Shown here one piece after another: positions 8,165 through 16,770 of a stretch of DNA of 64,000 bases; position 1 is the first letter of the stretch, and each line of letters opens with the position of its first letter. Source of the DNA: Paenibacillus sp. AN1007 (lineage in GTDB: Bacteria > Bacillota > Bacilli > Paenibacillales > Paenibacillaceae); contig NZ_CP159992.1 in assembly GCF_040702995.1 (NCBI RefSeq), positions 6,291,001 to 6,355,000 on the forward strand, in the 5' to 3' direction. Below the pieces are notes generated by a model. That model saw only the letters and a program-made list of their open reading frames with translations, had not been told where the DNA came from and made no database searches. Position numbers and translations under genes: made by a program.

Positions 8165-9118
8165 ATGACGAACAAACTGAATGTGTATTTCAATCATGAC
8201 GGCGGCGTAGATGATCTCGTATCGCTGTTTATGCTTCTGCAAATGGACAATGTACATGTAACCGGTGTATCGGTTATTCCGGCAGACGGATATTTGGAGC
8301 CGGCAACTGATGCGAGCCGTAAAATTATCGATCGTTTTGGGACGTATTCCATTGAAGTATCCAAATCCAATTCCAGAGGCAAAAACCCGTTCCCGCCAGC
8401 GTGGAGACTGCACTCATTCTATGTAGATGCACTGCCGATTCTGAATGAATCAGGCAAAATGGAAGCGCCGCTCTCGGCTGTACCAGCACATCAGCATCTG
8501 ATTGAGAAAGTACGCAGCACCGAAGGGAAAACGCTGCTTCTGTTCACCGGTCCGCTGACAGACCTCGCACGTGCGCTGGACGAAGCACCGGACATTGAAG
8601 AGAAGATCGACAAGCTGGTATGGATGGGCGGTACATTCGAACGTGGAAACGTAGAAGAGCCGGAGCATGACGGTACTGCGGAATGGAACGTATTCTGGGA
8701 CCCGGAAGCAGCCTATCGCGTGTGGCAGAGCGGCATCCAGATTGATCTGGTTGCTCTGGAGAGCACGAACAAAGTACCTCTTACACCTGCAGTCCGTAAC
8801 CGCTGGGCAGCAGAACGCCGCTTCGAAGGCGTGGATTTCCTAGGGAACTGTTATGCAGGCTGTCCGCCACTGGTTTACAGTGAAACGAATTCCACCTATT
8901 ATCTGTGGGATGTGCTGACTACGGCTTCCGTAGGCCGCGAGGACATTGTGAAGAAAAAAACCGTGAACTGCATCGTCATCCCAGATGGTCCAAGCCAAGG
9001 CCGCACGGTGGAGCAGGCAGACGGACGTCCGGTACAGCTGGTCTATGATACAGACCCGGATGCGTTCTTCACATACATGACAGATTTGGGCAAAAAGGCT
9101 GCTCCGCAGCGCTACTAA
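8165..9118 (+). CDS. Nucleoside hydrolase family protein
   Basis: Member of the inosine-uridine nucleoside hydrolase fold (317 aa), expected to cleave ribonucleosides to base and ribose with a bound calcium ion. The N-terminal metal motif reads FNHDGGVDDLVSLFML; the usual DxDxxxDD signature has asparagine at its first position, a variant I associate with a distinct subfamily. Other family blocks: LLFTGPLTDLARAL, VWMGGTFERGNVE and the WNVFWDPEAA metal site (WNxxxDPEAA). I start at ATG 8165 since an AGAGGAAGG site precedes it by 12 bases and MTNKLNVYFNHD is a natural N-terminus; ATG 8153 is an alternative. Lone gene, unlinked to the purine cluster at 14.3 kb. Confidence 0.82.
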   Translation: MTNKLNVYFNHDGGVDDLVSLFMLLQMDNVHVTGVSVIPADGYLEPATDASRKIIDRFGTYSIEVSKSNSRGKNPFPPAWRLHSFYVDALPILNESGKMEAPLSAVPAHQHLIEKVRSTEGKTLLLFTGPLTDLARALDEAPDIEEKIDKLVWMGGTFERGNVEEPEHDGTAEWNVFWDPEAAYRVWQSGIQIDLVALESTNKVPLTPAVRNRWAAERRFEGVDFLGNCYAGCPPLVYSETNSTYYLWDVLTTASVGREDIVKKKTVNCIVIPDGPSQGRTVEQADGRPVQLVYDTDPDAFFTYMTDLGKKAAPQRY

Positions 9119-9161
9119 TGATCGGCAGCCCCGCGGCTGACCTTCATTTAAGATAAAAAGG

Positions 9162-9202
9162 CCTTTATAGGATACGTATCAATGATGCGCATCCTATAAA
9201 GG
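9162..9202 (-). terminator. Intrinsic terminator for the chemotaxis receptor gene
   Basis: Twelve-base perfect arms CCTTTATAGGAT (9162-9173) and ATCCTATAAAGG (9191-9202). On the minus strand the hairpin is followed by CTTTTTATCTT, so it reads as a minus-strand terminator. Confidence 0.75.
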
Positions 9203-9214
9203 TAAGAGCTAAAG

Positions 9215-9283
9215 AAAGCCGCAGGCTGTGTTCCGATGATCGAGAAAACCCCGATCACTGGAATGCAGGCCATGCGGCTTTTT
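9215..9283 (+). terminator. Intrinsic terminator after the nucleoside hydrolase
   Basis: AAAGCCGCA (9215-9223) pairs with TGCGGCTTT (9273-9281) around a long loop with internal GATCG/CGATC pairing, and is followed by T residues on the plus strand. Likely works in both directions. Confidence 0.7.
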
Positions 9284-9286
9284 GTT

Positions 9287-11008
9287 CTAGATTTTAAATC
9301 GGCTGATCAGGCCATTCAGTTCACTGGATAGAACACGCAGCGACTCGGCGGAGTCACTGATCTCACCCATGGATTGCAGCTGCGTTTCGGCAGCCTGAGA
9401 TACTTTCTGGATGCTGGATGAGGATTCTCGCGAGATATGTTCCATGTTTTCAATGGATGCCGACACTTCCTCTGAACTTGCTGATAGCTGTTCGGAAGCT
9501 GCGGACACTTCATGCAGCCGCTCGTTAATCGTTTCAATGCCGCCATGAATGGAAGAGAAAGATTGACCTGCCTCCTGCACGACAGTCAGACCGGATTGCA
9601 CTGCTGTAGTGCTTGCCGACATATGTTCTGCAAGCAAAGAGGTCTGACGTGTCATCTCCGTAATCAGCTCGGATACGTGCTGTGAGGATTGTTCGGATTC
9701 CCCTGCGAGCTTGCGCACCTCGGAGGCAACTACAGCAAAACCACTGCCATGTTCACCTGCACGGGCAGCTTCGATACTGGCATTCAGTGCAAGCAGGTTT
9801 GTCTGGGAAGCAATATTTTTCATCAAATGAGCGACGGATTCGATCTGGCTGGAGTAATCCGTTAGCTGTGTCGTTGATGCCGCCATCTGTACGTTGGCCT
9901 GATAAATCTCGTCCATGCTGCGAATGGCTGTATCCAGCTTGGCTTGTCCCTGAAGGGCATCGTTTGTTGTCTGCTGCGACACGTCGGCAACCTTGGATGA
10001 AGAATGAGCAATATGCTGCATACTGCGTGTAATCTCTTCCATGGCAACCGTGACTTCTCCAGCACGTACCACCTGTTCGGAAGCCCCTTGTGCAGTATGA
10101 TTCGTGTGCTCTGCAATCCGCTGACTGGCCTCAGCCGTTGCCTGGGAATGACGAGACACACCTGCCGCAGCATGCAGCAGGGAATCCGAGCTTTGACGAA
10201 TACCTGTCATGACTTGCCGGGTATCCGTGACCAAGTGTTTGAACTCGGAAGCAAGCTGCCCAATTTCGTCTTTGCGTCCAAGCTCTACGTTGACGGTGAG
10301 GTCTCCTTTTCCCACTTCGGTAATGAGCTGTTTCAGCTTCACCAGCGGCCTTGTCAGATAACGTGCGAAAATATACACCAGCAGTACACTAAGCAGTACA
10401 ATCGCCAGCGCTGTCCAAACCATCGTGATTCGGTTGCTTGCCATGAGTTCATAGACTGCGGTAGAGTCCAGATCGGCTCCTACAATACCTAACATCTTGC
10501 CATCCGTTCCATGAATCGGCACATAAGCGGTAATCGTAGCCCCGTAATCTTCATCCCGAGTAAGCTCTCCGCGAACCGATGTATCTTGTGCAAAGGCTTG
10601 AAGCATACCAGCGTACAGTGTTTCCTCTGCTTTGCCGTAAGGCGAGAAATCATCCTCGGGTGTATCGGGAGCAGCTCCATCCACCACGTAATAGTATGCG
10701 GCCTTCCCGTTCTCTTCCCTTGTGCTCATCGTGTAAAGATACTTAAGCCCGTTGGCCTCTCGCAGCTGACTAAGCTGTTCGCGCAGTGTGTCATAATACG
10801 CGGTCTTGTCCTTCCCCGTACTTAGCGGAGCATATAGTGAAGTATCAATTAAGGCGGCGGCCCGTTCAGCTACAGCCTGAGCCTGCATTCCCATGGATTG
10901 TTCCACCAATTGGGCTGACGCACGGTACATGGTGATGCCAAGAATAGCACCCGCCGCCAGCATCAGACAGGAAAAAAATAAAAAAATACGCATAAATAAA
11001 CTATTCAT
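9287..11008 (-). CDS. Methyl-accepting chemotaxis protein with extracellular sensor domain
   Basis: Membrane chemoreceptor (573 aa) that signals to CheA/CheW. Order: first membrane helix (about 5-27), extracellular Cache-like sensor region (about 30-188) with a DEDYGATITAYVPI segment, second helix (about 190-212), HAMP (about 213-265, RYLTRPLVKLKQLI), then a long coiled signalling domain to the end. The conserved hairpin tip is ASQTNLLALNASIEAARAGE. Start at ATG 11008: AAAGGGGAG lies 11 bases upstream; the longer frame to 11092 has no site. A sigma-D-like promoter is at 11118-11145. The ligand is unknown. Confidence 0.9.
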   Translation of the reverse strand: MNSLFMRIFLFFSCLMLAAGAILGITMYRASAQLVEQSMGMQAQAVAERAAALIDTSLYAPLSTGKDKTAYYDTLREQLSQLREANGLKYLYTMSTREENGKAAYYYVVDGAAPDTPEDDFSPYGKAEETLYAGMLQAFAQDTSVRGELTRDEDYGATITAYVPIHGTDGKMLGIVGADLDSTAVYELMASNRITMVWTALAIVLLSVLLVYIFARYLTRPLVKLKQLITEVGKGDLTVNVELGRKDEIGQLASEFKHLVTDTRQVMTGIRQSSDSLLHAAAGVSRHSQATAEASQRIAEHTNHTAQGASEQVVRAGEVTVAMEEITRSMQHIAHSSSKVADVSQQTTNDALQGQAKLDTAIRSMDEIYQANVQMAASTTQLTDYSSQIESVAHLMKNIASQTNLLALNASIEAARAGEHGSGFAVVASEVRKLAGESEQSSQHVSELITEMTRQTSLLAEHMSASTTAVQSGLTVVQEAGQSFSSIHGGIETINERLHEVSAASEQLSASSEEVSASIENMEHISRESSSSIQKVSQAAETQLQSMGEISDSAESLRVLSSELNGLISRFKI

Positions 11009-11117
11009 CGTTCTAATTGCTCCCCTTTGTTGAACCGGTTTGATCTTTTGTAGTCTATCTGTAGGAAAAATAATTGACCAGCTAACGTGCATTTTATGTA
11101 TATACTTCTAATTGAAT

Positions 11118-11145
11118 TTATCGGCTCAAGAGAGGGAAAGGATTA
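11118..11145 (-). promoter_or_regulatory. Candidate sigma-D (flagellar/chemotaxis) promoter
   Basis: On the minus strand GCCGATAA (plus 11118-11125) matches the sigma-D minus 10 element (GCCGATAT), with TAAT (plus 11142-11145) 16 bases upstream in place of TAAA. It lies about 110 bases before the chemoreceptor start. The rest of 11146-11392 shows no gene. Confidence 0.5.
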
Positions 11146-11392
11146 GAGACAGGGCTGGATTGATTTGGGGTAATTTTCGGTAAAAAGAATCTGCAGATTG
11201 TCTTAATCTAGATAGACCGATTATTAGTCAAATAAGGTTCCTGGGGATCGATAGACATTAGAGGGGGAGATCCGATACTAAAACTGAGAAACTGGAAAAT
11301 GATGAATCCCCCTCACCTGCATTTCATTCCTCTTTCCTTCGATCTATCCTGCGAAAATGTGTGCCATCTCTGTTCAGCAGACTCATTGCTAC

Positions 11393-12139
11393 TTACATCG
11401 TTCCGCCGCCTTGGCGAACGGATGGTGGGATCTTCTCGGGTCCCTGATTGATGTATCGATTGATAAAGGTTCCCACCTTGGCATCGTCAAACTTGTCCAG
11501 TTTCATCGTTTTGGTCCAAGCGGTCATGACGACTTCGCTGCCATCGGGAATATCTTTGTTCGGTACGGCAAGAATGCCTGATCCTGCTTTACGAAATTTT
11601 GTGAGATATTTCAGATGTTCCTTAAGCTCTTCACCAGCATTTTCACGATAATAAATAATGATGTCCCCGTGCTCCATGTTATGAACCAGATAAGGGTAAC
11701 CAGGAAAGTCCGTATAAAAACCAAACTGAATATCATGCGGATTGTGCGGCCCCGAGGTCGGAATGGTCATCTCATAGTGAATGGGTTCTTCGGTGTGGTT
11801 GGCCCCATAATATTTGTCACTGGTCACATTGATCGCTGCGCTGCTGTCCAGGTCTGCGGTATTATATGTTTTATCAGCACGCTGCAGAGAAAAAATCCCG
11901 AATGCTGTGATGGATAGAGCGATCACAATATGAGCTGCAGTATGAATGGCTCGGCTTTTCTTTTGAATTAATGCACGCTCTTTCTTTTTCATATGACTGA
12001 GAATGCTGCCGCGTGTACGCGATGCCCAGACATAAGCGGCAGCGGAGAGCAGCAGCAGGGCGGCTCCAAGAATCAGCCATAGGTATGAGGTGCCCGTTTG
12101 TTGTTCCATCTGCATATGATCCATGTGGGTCATGTCCAT
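11393..12139 (-). CDS. DUF3105 membrane protein with Met/His-rich N-terminus
   Basis: 248-aa protein. The first 14 residues, MDMTHMDHMQMEQQ, are rich in methionine and histidine, as in copper-binding tails. A hydrophobic helix follows (about 19-40), then a basic stretch and a second helix (about 70-92). The outer part from about residue 105 is a DUF3105 domain: IPTSGPHNPHDIQFGFYTD (first 19 shown) and YLVHNMEHGDIIIYY, with conserved His residues that could bind metal. Start ATG 12139 follows AAAGGGGAATTCG. The two dyads at 12181 and 12307 lie in its promoter region. A role in copper handling is inference. Confidence 0.75.
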   Translation of the reverse strand: MDMTHMDHMQMEQQTGTSYLWLILGAALLLLSAAAYVWASRTRGSILSHMKKKERALIQKKSRAIHTAAHIVIALSITAFGIFSLQRADKTYNTADLDSSAAINVTSDKYYGANHTEEPIHYEMTIPTSGPHNPHDIQFGFYTDFPGYPYLVHNMEHGDIIIYYRENAGEELKEHLKYLTKFRKAGSGILAVPNKDIPDGSEVVMTAWTKTMKLDKFDDAKVGTFINRYINQGPEKIPPSVRQGGGTM

Positions 12140-12180
12140 TCGAATTCCCCTTTCTTTCGTCTTAAAATAATGAATAATGA

Positions 12181-12197
12181 CACTACATATTGTAGTG
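12181..12197. promoter_or_regulatory. Operator-like dyad upstream of the DUF3105 gene
   Basis: CACTACATATTGTAGTG: perfect 7-bp arms with a 3-base centre, about 50 bases before the start codon. The ACTACA/TGTAGT arms recall BlaI/MecI/CopY-family operators, though those usually have a 2-base centre. Confidence 0.55.
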
Positions 12198-12306
12198 TTT
12201 ATGGGTGAAGAGATAGTAACAAAGAATCCATCCAAATCCATGCTGAATAAAGATTTATAAGCGTAATCTTTCAGGAAAATCGCTTGGGAAATGTTAAGTA
12301 AATAAA

Positions 12307-12349
12307 AACATATGATTCGCACTACACATTATAGTGTAAATCATATGTT
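12307..12349. promoter_or_regulatory. Nested dyad, second candidate operator of the DUF3105 gene
   Basis: Outer arms AACATATGATT (12307-12317) and AATCATATGTT (12339-12349) are perfect. An inner dyad CACTACACATTATAGTG (12320-12336), related to the one at 12181, has exactly the same centre (12328). The two dyad centres are 139 bp apart. Confidence 0.5.
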
Positions 12350-12383
12350 CCGTGCAACGCTTCTAGCGCGCCTTCGAAATATG

Positions 12384-12413
12384 AAAAAGGCTTCACCCGA
12401 CAGGTGAAACCTT
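12384..12413 (-). terminator. Intrinsic terminator after the zinc-ribbon gene
   Basis: Minus-strand stem GGTTTCACC / GGTGAAGCC (plus 12389-12397 and 12403-12411) with a 5-base loop, followed by five U residues. Confidence 0.85.
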
Positions 12414-12446
12414 CAGAATTTTAAAATAAGGAGAATGAAGACCAAG

Positions 12447-13385
12447 CTACAAGCCTCTATAAGGTGCGAACAGTGGATCGAAGAAACCTGCAACCACGGC
12501 ATATAACAAACGATAGGTTACGTAAAACAGCACCGCATTAACGATCAGCACGCTGTACACACTATCAAGTGCAGCTTTGGTACGATTCAGCGGATGGTGG
12601 AACAGCACCGTATTCATAGCGACAAACATAACGATATACGACAGCACCAGCAGGGAAATGGCAAACGAATACGAGATTACAATCATCAGGTTAGCCAGCA
12701 AAAGGGTAACGATCCCTGGCACCAGCAGGGTTCCGAACTGGGCAATCAGTATTTTCGGACGGAAAGTAATCCGTTCCAGCTTCAGCACACCATAGATCAG
12801 TGCGGCCGCGGCAATGAGAATAATTGCTGTAAACAGCAGTGGACGCAGGAATCCGCTAATGAACAGTCCATCCGCACCAAGACGTCCAAATGTGATTAGA
12901 ATATATGTAGAGGTCAAGACAGCAAACAGAGCCATGGTTACCAGACCATGCAGGGCATGCTGTTCCCCGACGGTTTTCATCGACTGATACGGACGAGCCA
13001 GTACGCTTAGAAAATAGGAAAGATATTGTTTGCTCACTTCTTTGGCTTGCTGTACTTTCTCATTCTGCACGAGGTTGCTCCACTGATTTCCTGCGCTGTT
13101 TTGGGCAGAACCGTGGTCGGCAGCATCGTTGTTACTGGCATGATTCGTTTCGTAAATAGGTGATGGTACGGGTGAGACGGATGATGAACGTGTGGATGCG
13201 GATTCATGAGAAGCTGGTTCCTGAGTACTGGACCAACGAGTGTACTCCTGATCGGCAGGCACCGAATCTGTGTGGTTGACAGGATTCGCAGGTTCAGAAG
13301 AAGCGTGGTTTCCAGTCAGGTTAGAGCCGCACCTCTCGCAAAAACGGGCATCTCCATTTTCATGATTACATACTGAGCATTTCAT
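12447..13385 (-). CDS. Zinc-ribbon multi-pass membrane protein
   Basis: 312-aa protein. N-terminus is a zinc ribbon, MKCSVCNHENGDARFCERCG, with two CxxC pairs. Residues about 30-100 are a Ser/Thr/Pro/Asn-rich linker with low complexity. From about residue 140 there are five hydrophobic helices with a Yip1-like feel (for example FVAMNTVLFHHPLNRTKAAL in a loop). Family known only as a zinc-ribbon membrane protein; no function is established. Start ATG 13385 lies 8 bases after GGAGG. Transcribed alone and ended by the hairpin at 12384. Confidence 0.75.
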   Translation of the reverse strand: MKCSVCNHENGDARFCERCGSNLTGNHASSEPANPVNHTDSVPADQEYTRWSSTQEPASHESASTRSSSVSPVPSPIYETNHASNNDAADHGSAQNSAGNQWSNLVQNEKVQQAKEVSKQYLSYFLSVLARPYQSMKTVGEQHALHGLVTMALFAVLTSTYILITFGRLGADGLFISGFLRPLLFTAIILIAAAALIYGVLKLERITFRPKILIAQFGTLLVPGIVTLLLANLMIVISYSFAISLLVLSYIVMFVAMNTVLFHHPLNRTKAALDSVYSVLIVNAVLFYVTYRLLYAVVAGFFDPLFAPYRGL

Positions 13386-13692
13386 GTGATAAGCCTCCAA
13401 TTTCTTGAAATATGTAACAGTGTACATTGTGTCTCATTTTAACGTTCGATGACGAACTTTGTCTATGTATCGCAGAATTAAATACCCAAAAATATTTTCC
13501 TGAAACAGGGAAGGAAATCAACTCGTATAACTCCTTCTCACTGCAGCAGCGATTGGATAGAAGTTAGAAGTTACGGAAATAATTCCATATAGTACAGGGT
13601 TCTGCGTATGCAGGTTCAGCTGCTTTATTTCAGGTCATTACGCTCAATGTTCGCTTTTGTGTGTTTTTTATATGTGAAATATATCTTTTGGG

Positions 13693-13737
13693 TTGCCCAT
13701 TACAGAAGAATTATGTATAATCAATCGTGTTAACACG
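13693..13737 (+). promoter_or_regulatory. Sigma-A promoter with palindrome at the start site
   Basis: Minus 35 TTGCCC (13693-13698), 17-base spacer, minus 10 TATAAT (13716-13721). The 12-bp palindrome CGTGTTAACACG (13726-13737) covers the expected start of transcription, so repression by a dimeric regulator is plausible. I see nothing else in 13386-13692. Confidence 0.7.
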
Positions 13738-13773
13738 TCGAATGTACGGTAGTAAAAGATGTGGGTGAGTTCA

Positions 13774-14118
13774 ATGGAACTGCTGGACAACAATGAGAGC
13801 AAGAAGAAGATGTGCCAGTATTATAATGAAATCTCGAAGGAACTATTCGGATTTGGTACCACTCTCCTGAGAGTGACCATTGACCAGAATATTGTAACCT
13901 TCTATGCGAAACACCGTCGTTCGCCGCGCTCTGATGCCCTGGAAGGGGAGGCCCCCGGCTTGAAGCTGGAAGTGGACTTCCGCATGTCTGTCTTATATAA
14001 GAAGAAATTCCGGGAGAAACTCGAGCAGCATATGGGTTTGCCTATTGAAGCAGTATTGCGGGATTATGATGCGTCCACCCAGTGGGCCATCACCAATGTG
14101 ATTTTGAAACAAGTCTAG
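13774..14118 (+). CDS. Small conserved protein, possibly DUF2294-like
   Basis: 114-aa soluble protein. It shows KKMCQYYNEISKELFGFGTT, then alternating strands and helices ending DYDASTQWAITNVILK. The helix-strand pattern and the position of the ISKELFG segment are reminiscent of DUF2294 proteins, but I am not certain. No signal peptide, no catalytic motif. ATG 13774 is preferred over 13759 because GGGTGAG precedes it closely; the alternative would have no good site. It has its own strong promoter with a palindrome at the start point and a terminator at 14285, so it is a single-gene unit. Confidence 0.65.
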   Translation: MELLDNNESKKKMCQYYNEISKELFGFGTTLLRVTIDQNIVTFYAKHRRSPRSDALEGEAPGLKLEVDFRMSVLYKKKFREKLEQHMGLPIEAVLRDYDASTQWAITNVILKQV

Positions 14119-14284
14119 ATCGGATCGGCAGGATAGACTCTTGCAGATACAATCATAGATGTGATTCGATCTCATGCATGATTCCGAATCCTAATTTCAT
14201 ATGATGGCGTCTGTCTTCGGATTGATTCTGAAGCGGAAACCGATGATGTACCGGCAGCGGGTGTCGCTTTCCTTTGTTTACGAA

Positions 14285-14330
14285 GAAAAGTGTTCTTGTT
14301 CTTACAAGAATGCTTTTCTTTTTGTTTTAT
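14285..14330 (+). terminator. Intrinsic terminator before the ABC/purine cluster
   Basis: GAAAAGTGTTCTTGT (14285-14299) pairs with ACAAGAATGCTTTTC (14304-14318) with two wobble or mismatched positions, then a T-rich tract. Confidence 0.75.
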
Positions 14331-14369
14331 TTAGATTGTCATATCACACATATCAGGGGGAACTAAATC

Positions 14370-15449
14370 ATGAAGAAAAAATGGATTAGCGGGTTGGCAG
14401 CAGCGGCCCTGACATCGGTGCTGCTTGCAGGCTGCGGCAGCGGCAGCGGCACGGAGAACGCGTCGGGTGGATCAGGCAGTGGAGGAACAGCAGCGAACAA
14501 ACTGGTTATCTCGACCTGGGGTTTCTCGGAAGATTTCTTTAATGAAGAAGTATTTGGCCCTTTTGAAAAGGAACATAACGTTGATATTGTGCTTGAAGTC
14601 GGCAACAACGCAGAACGTCTGAACAAAATCCGTCAGGGTACATCCAATGTGGATGTCATCTATCTGTCCGATTATTATGCACAACAGGGCATTGATGAAG
14701 GTCTGTTTGAGAAAATTGACCGCTCCAAAATTCCGAATATTAACGACATTTATGATATTGCCAAAGCACCGCTAGGCGAAGATTATGGCCCGGCCTACAC
14801 GGTTGGACAGCTCGGCATTGCCTACAATCCGGATATGGTATCCAAAGAAGTCAGCTCTTGGAGCGATCTGTGGGACCCCGCGTTTGCGAATAATCTGACA
14901 ATTCCGAACATTACGGCAACAGCAGGTCCTATGGTTGTCGATGCAGCTTCTCGTGTGGCAGGGAACGAAGCGTTTAACGAATATGCAGCCTTTGCCAAAT
15001 TGAAAGAGCTGAGCGGCAACGTAGTGAAATTTTACAGCCAAACATCCGAGTTCGTGAATATGTTCTCCCAAGAGGAGATTGCGGGCGGACCGATCATGGA
15101 AATGTACTTCAAAGACCTGAAAGCGGCTGTTCCGAATGCAAAGTTCGTAACACCTAGTGAGGGTGCTTATGCCGTGATGAATACGATCAATGTGGTGAAA
15201 GGCAGCAAAAACAAAGAGCTGGCGGAAGAGTTCATCAACTGGCAGCTGAGCCAGGACGTACAGGCCAAATCAGCCAAAGCCAAAGTGGACTCCCCGGTGA
15301 ATACCAAAGTTGAGCTGACTGCGGAAGAAGCGGAAGGTGTTACGTATGGTGCGGATGTGGTAGAGAAGCTGAACAAGCTGGACATGGAATTTGTGAACCA
15401 ACAGGTCAAAGGCTGGACAGACCGCTGGAACCGCGAGATTGCACAGTAA
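14370..15449 (+). CDS. ABC transporter substrate-binding lipoprotein (PotD/SBP_bac_8 type)
   Basis: Extracytoplasmic binding protein (359 aa) of the polyamine/iron class. Signal peptide with lipobox LLAGCG: Cys at about residue 22 is the lipid anchor; a Gly/Ser-rich spacer follows. Mature domain has ISTWGFSEDFFNEEVFGPFE, VDVIYLSDYYAQQGIDEGLF and SWSDLWDPAFANNLTIPN, typical of PotD-like proteins (SW-DLWDP). The matching permeases and ATPase are at 16771-19465. The genes between and after it (nucleoside hydrolase, adenine deaminase) suggest that the ligand is a purine nucleoside or related compound and not a polyamine; this is inference. Confidence 0.87.
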   Translation: MKKKWISGLAAAALTSVLLAGCGSGSGTENASGGSGSGGTAANKLVISTWGFSEDFFNEEVFGPFEKEHNVDIVLEVGNNAERLNKIRQGTSNVDVIYLSDYYAQQGIDEGLFEKIDRSKIPNINDIYDIAKAPLGEDYGPAYTVGQLGIAYNPDMVSKEVSSWSDLWDPAFANNLTIPNITATAGPMVVDAASRVAGNEAFNEYAAFAKLKELSGNVVKFYSQTSEFVNMFSQEEIAGGPIMEMYFKDLKAAVPNAKFVTPSEGAYAVMNTINVVKGSKNKELAEEFINWQLSQDVQAKSAKAKVDSPVNTKVELTAEEAEGVTYGADVVEKLNKLDMEFVNQQVKGWTDRWNREIAQ

Positions 15450-15550
15450 TTGCAAGCACTGCTGCGAAAAGCAGAGGCTTTCGAGAAGAAGTTTGTGAAT
15501 CGATGAATCAAAAAAGGAAAGTTATATCACTGCACAGGAGCTGAGAACGG

Positions 15551-16486
15551 ATGAGTGAAGGGCTTAAACGCGTCATTCTGGATGTGGATACAGGGATTGA
15601 TGATGCGCTGGCCATACTGCTGGCGGTCAAAAGCCGGAGGCTGGACATTCTCGGAATCACTACAGTCTGTGGGAACGTCTCACTGCAGCAGGCGACAGAT
15701 AATACATGCAAAATCCTTGAACTTGTGGATGCTAACGTGATCCCTGTCATTGCAGGAGCGGCAAAGCCGCTGGTTCGCGAGTCGCACTATGAGCATCGGG
15801 TACATGGACAGGATGGACTTGGCGGTGCACTTCCTGATTCGGCTTCCAAACAGGCTGAAGAAGGATTCGCCCCAGACTTTATTGTGGAGCAGGCCAAACG
15901 CTTTCCGGGAGAGCTGACCCTAATCATGACGGCCCCGTTAACAAATCTGGCGCTGGCCTTGATGAAATGTCCAGAACTGCCTTCTTTATTGAAGGAAGTG
16001 ATTTTTATGGGCGGGGTAGTACGCGGACACGGCAACATTACACCAACCGCTGAATACAACACATACGCCGATCCGGAAGCAGCACGAATCGTGCTGCATG
16101 CTGGCATCGAGAAGCTTACGCAGGTTGGACTGGATGTGACGCGGCAAACACTGCTGGATGAAGCGGCAATTGGGCGTCTCACTGACCCGATACTGCGTGC
16201 GTACGTGGCCCAGAGTACGGAGATCTACATTAATCGCTATGAACAGATGAACGGGGTTCGGGCCTGTGCCCTGCATGATCCGTTGGCTGTAGGCGCAGCG
16301 CTTGTACCAGAGTTGGTTGGGCGCAAGTCCTATTACGTAGATGTCGAAACGGCGAGCCGCCTGTGTGACGGACAGATGGTATGTGATTTCCAAAACCGTC
16401 TCGGCAAACAGCCCAATACTCTCGTGTGCGAAACGGTGGATGCCGAAGCATTCCTTGAACTATTTATTAACGCATTAAATGCGTAA
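15551..16486 (+). CDS. Inosine-uridine-preferring nucleoside hydrolase
   Basis: Cleaves the N-glycosidic bond of ribonucleosides to give free base and ribose. The protein (311 aa) has the complete metal motif VILDVDTGIDDALAIL (DxDxxxDD) at residues 9-24, the LTLIMTAPLTNLALAL block, FMGGVVRGHGNITPTAEYN and the second metal site YADPEAA, with HDPLAVG near the C-terminus. AGGAG lies nine bases before the ATG. It sits 101 bases after the binding protein and in the same direction as the permeases, so it would act on nucleosides brought in by this transporter. Confidence 0.92.
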   Translation: MSEGLKRVILDVDTGIDDALAILLAVKSRRLDILGITTVCGNVSLQQATDNTCKILELVDANVIPVIAGAAKPLVRESHYEHRVHGQDGLGGALPDSASKQAEEGFAPDFIVEQAKRFPGELTLIMTAPLTNLALALMKCPELPSLLKEVIFMGGVVRGHGNITPTAEYNTYADPEAARIVLHAGIEKLTQVGLDVTRQTLLDEAAIGRLTDPILRAYVAQSTEIYINRYEQMNGVRACALHDPLAVGAALVPELVGRKSYYVDVETASRLCDGQMVCDFQNRLGKQPNTLVCETVDAEAFLELFINALNA

Positions 16487-16573
16487 GTATGAGCTTCACG
16501 GCGCCCGGGTACATTCAGACAGAGATTTGGTCCTTACGTATACGCTCGTAGTGCAGGGGGCGAAATCGATTCT

Positions 16574-16667
16574 GAAGAAGCGAAGCGCTCGCCTTTATCC
16601 TTGGATTTTTCCTTCTATTAAGAAAGAATCAAGAAAATCCAAGGATAACAGCGATCGTAAGAACGAT
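16574..16667 (+). repeat. Intergenic hairpin repeat, copy A
   Basis: The element begins AGAAGCGAAGCGCTCGCC, then has perfect 15-base arms at 16595-16609 (TTATCCTTGGATTTT) and 16634-16648 (AAAATCCAAGGATAA), and ends AACAGCGATCGTAAGAACG. Inside the loop TTCCTTCT/AGAAAGAA can pair. A second copy is at 37331. It fills most of the gap between the nucleoside hydrolase and the first permease. Confidence 0.7.
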
Positions 16668-16770
16668 TCGTAACCGGAACGGCTGGCGTGATAACGTGGA
16701 GAACTAATCTATGAAGGCTGTACCAAACGAAACGTGTGAATAAAACATTTTAGAAGTCAGGAGTATCCCG

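Noticed and set aside
14119..14369. Possible purine riboswitch before the purine cluster
   Set aside because: No guanine/adenine aptamer core (paired loops around the TATA and CCT/TCTACC elements) is visible here or in 16487-16770.
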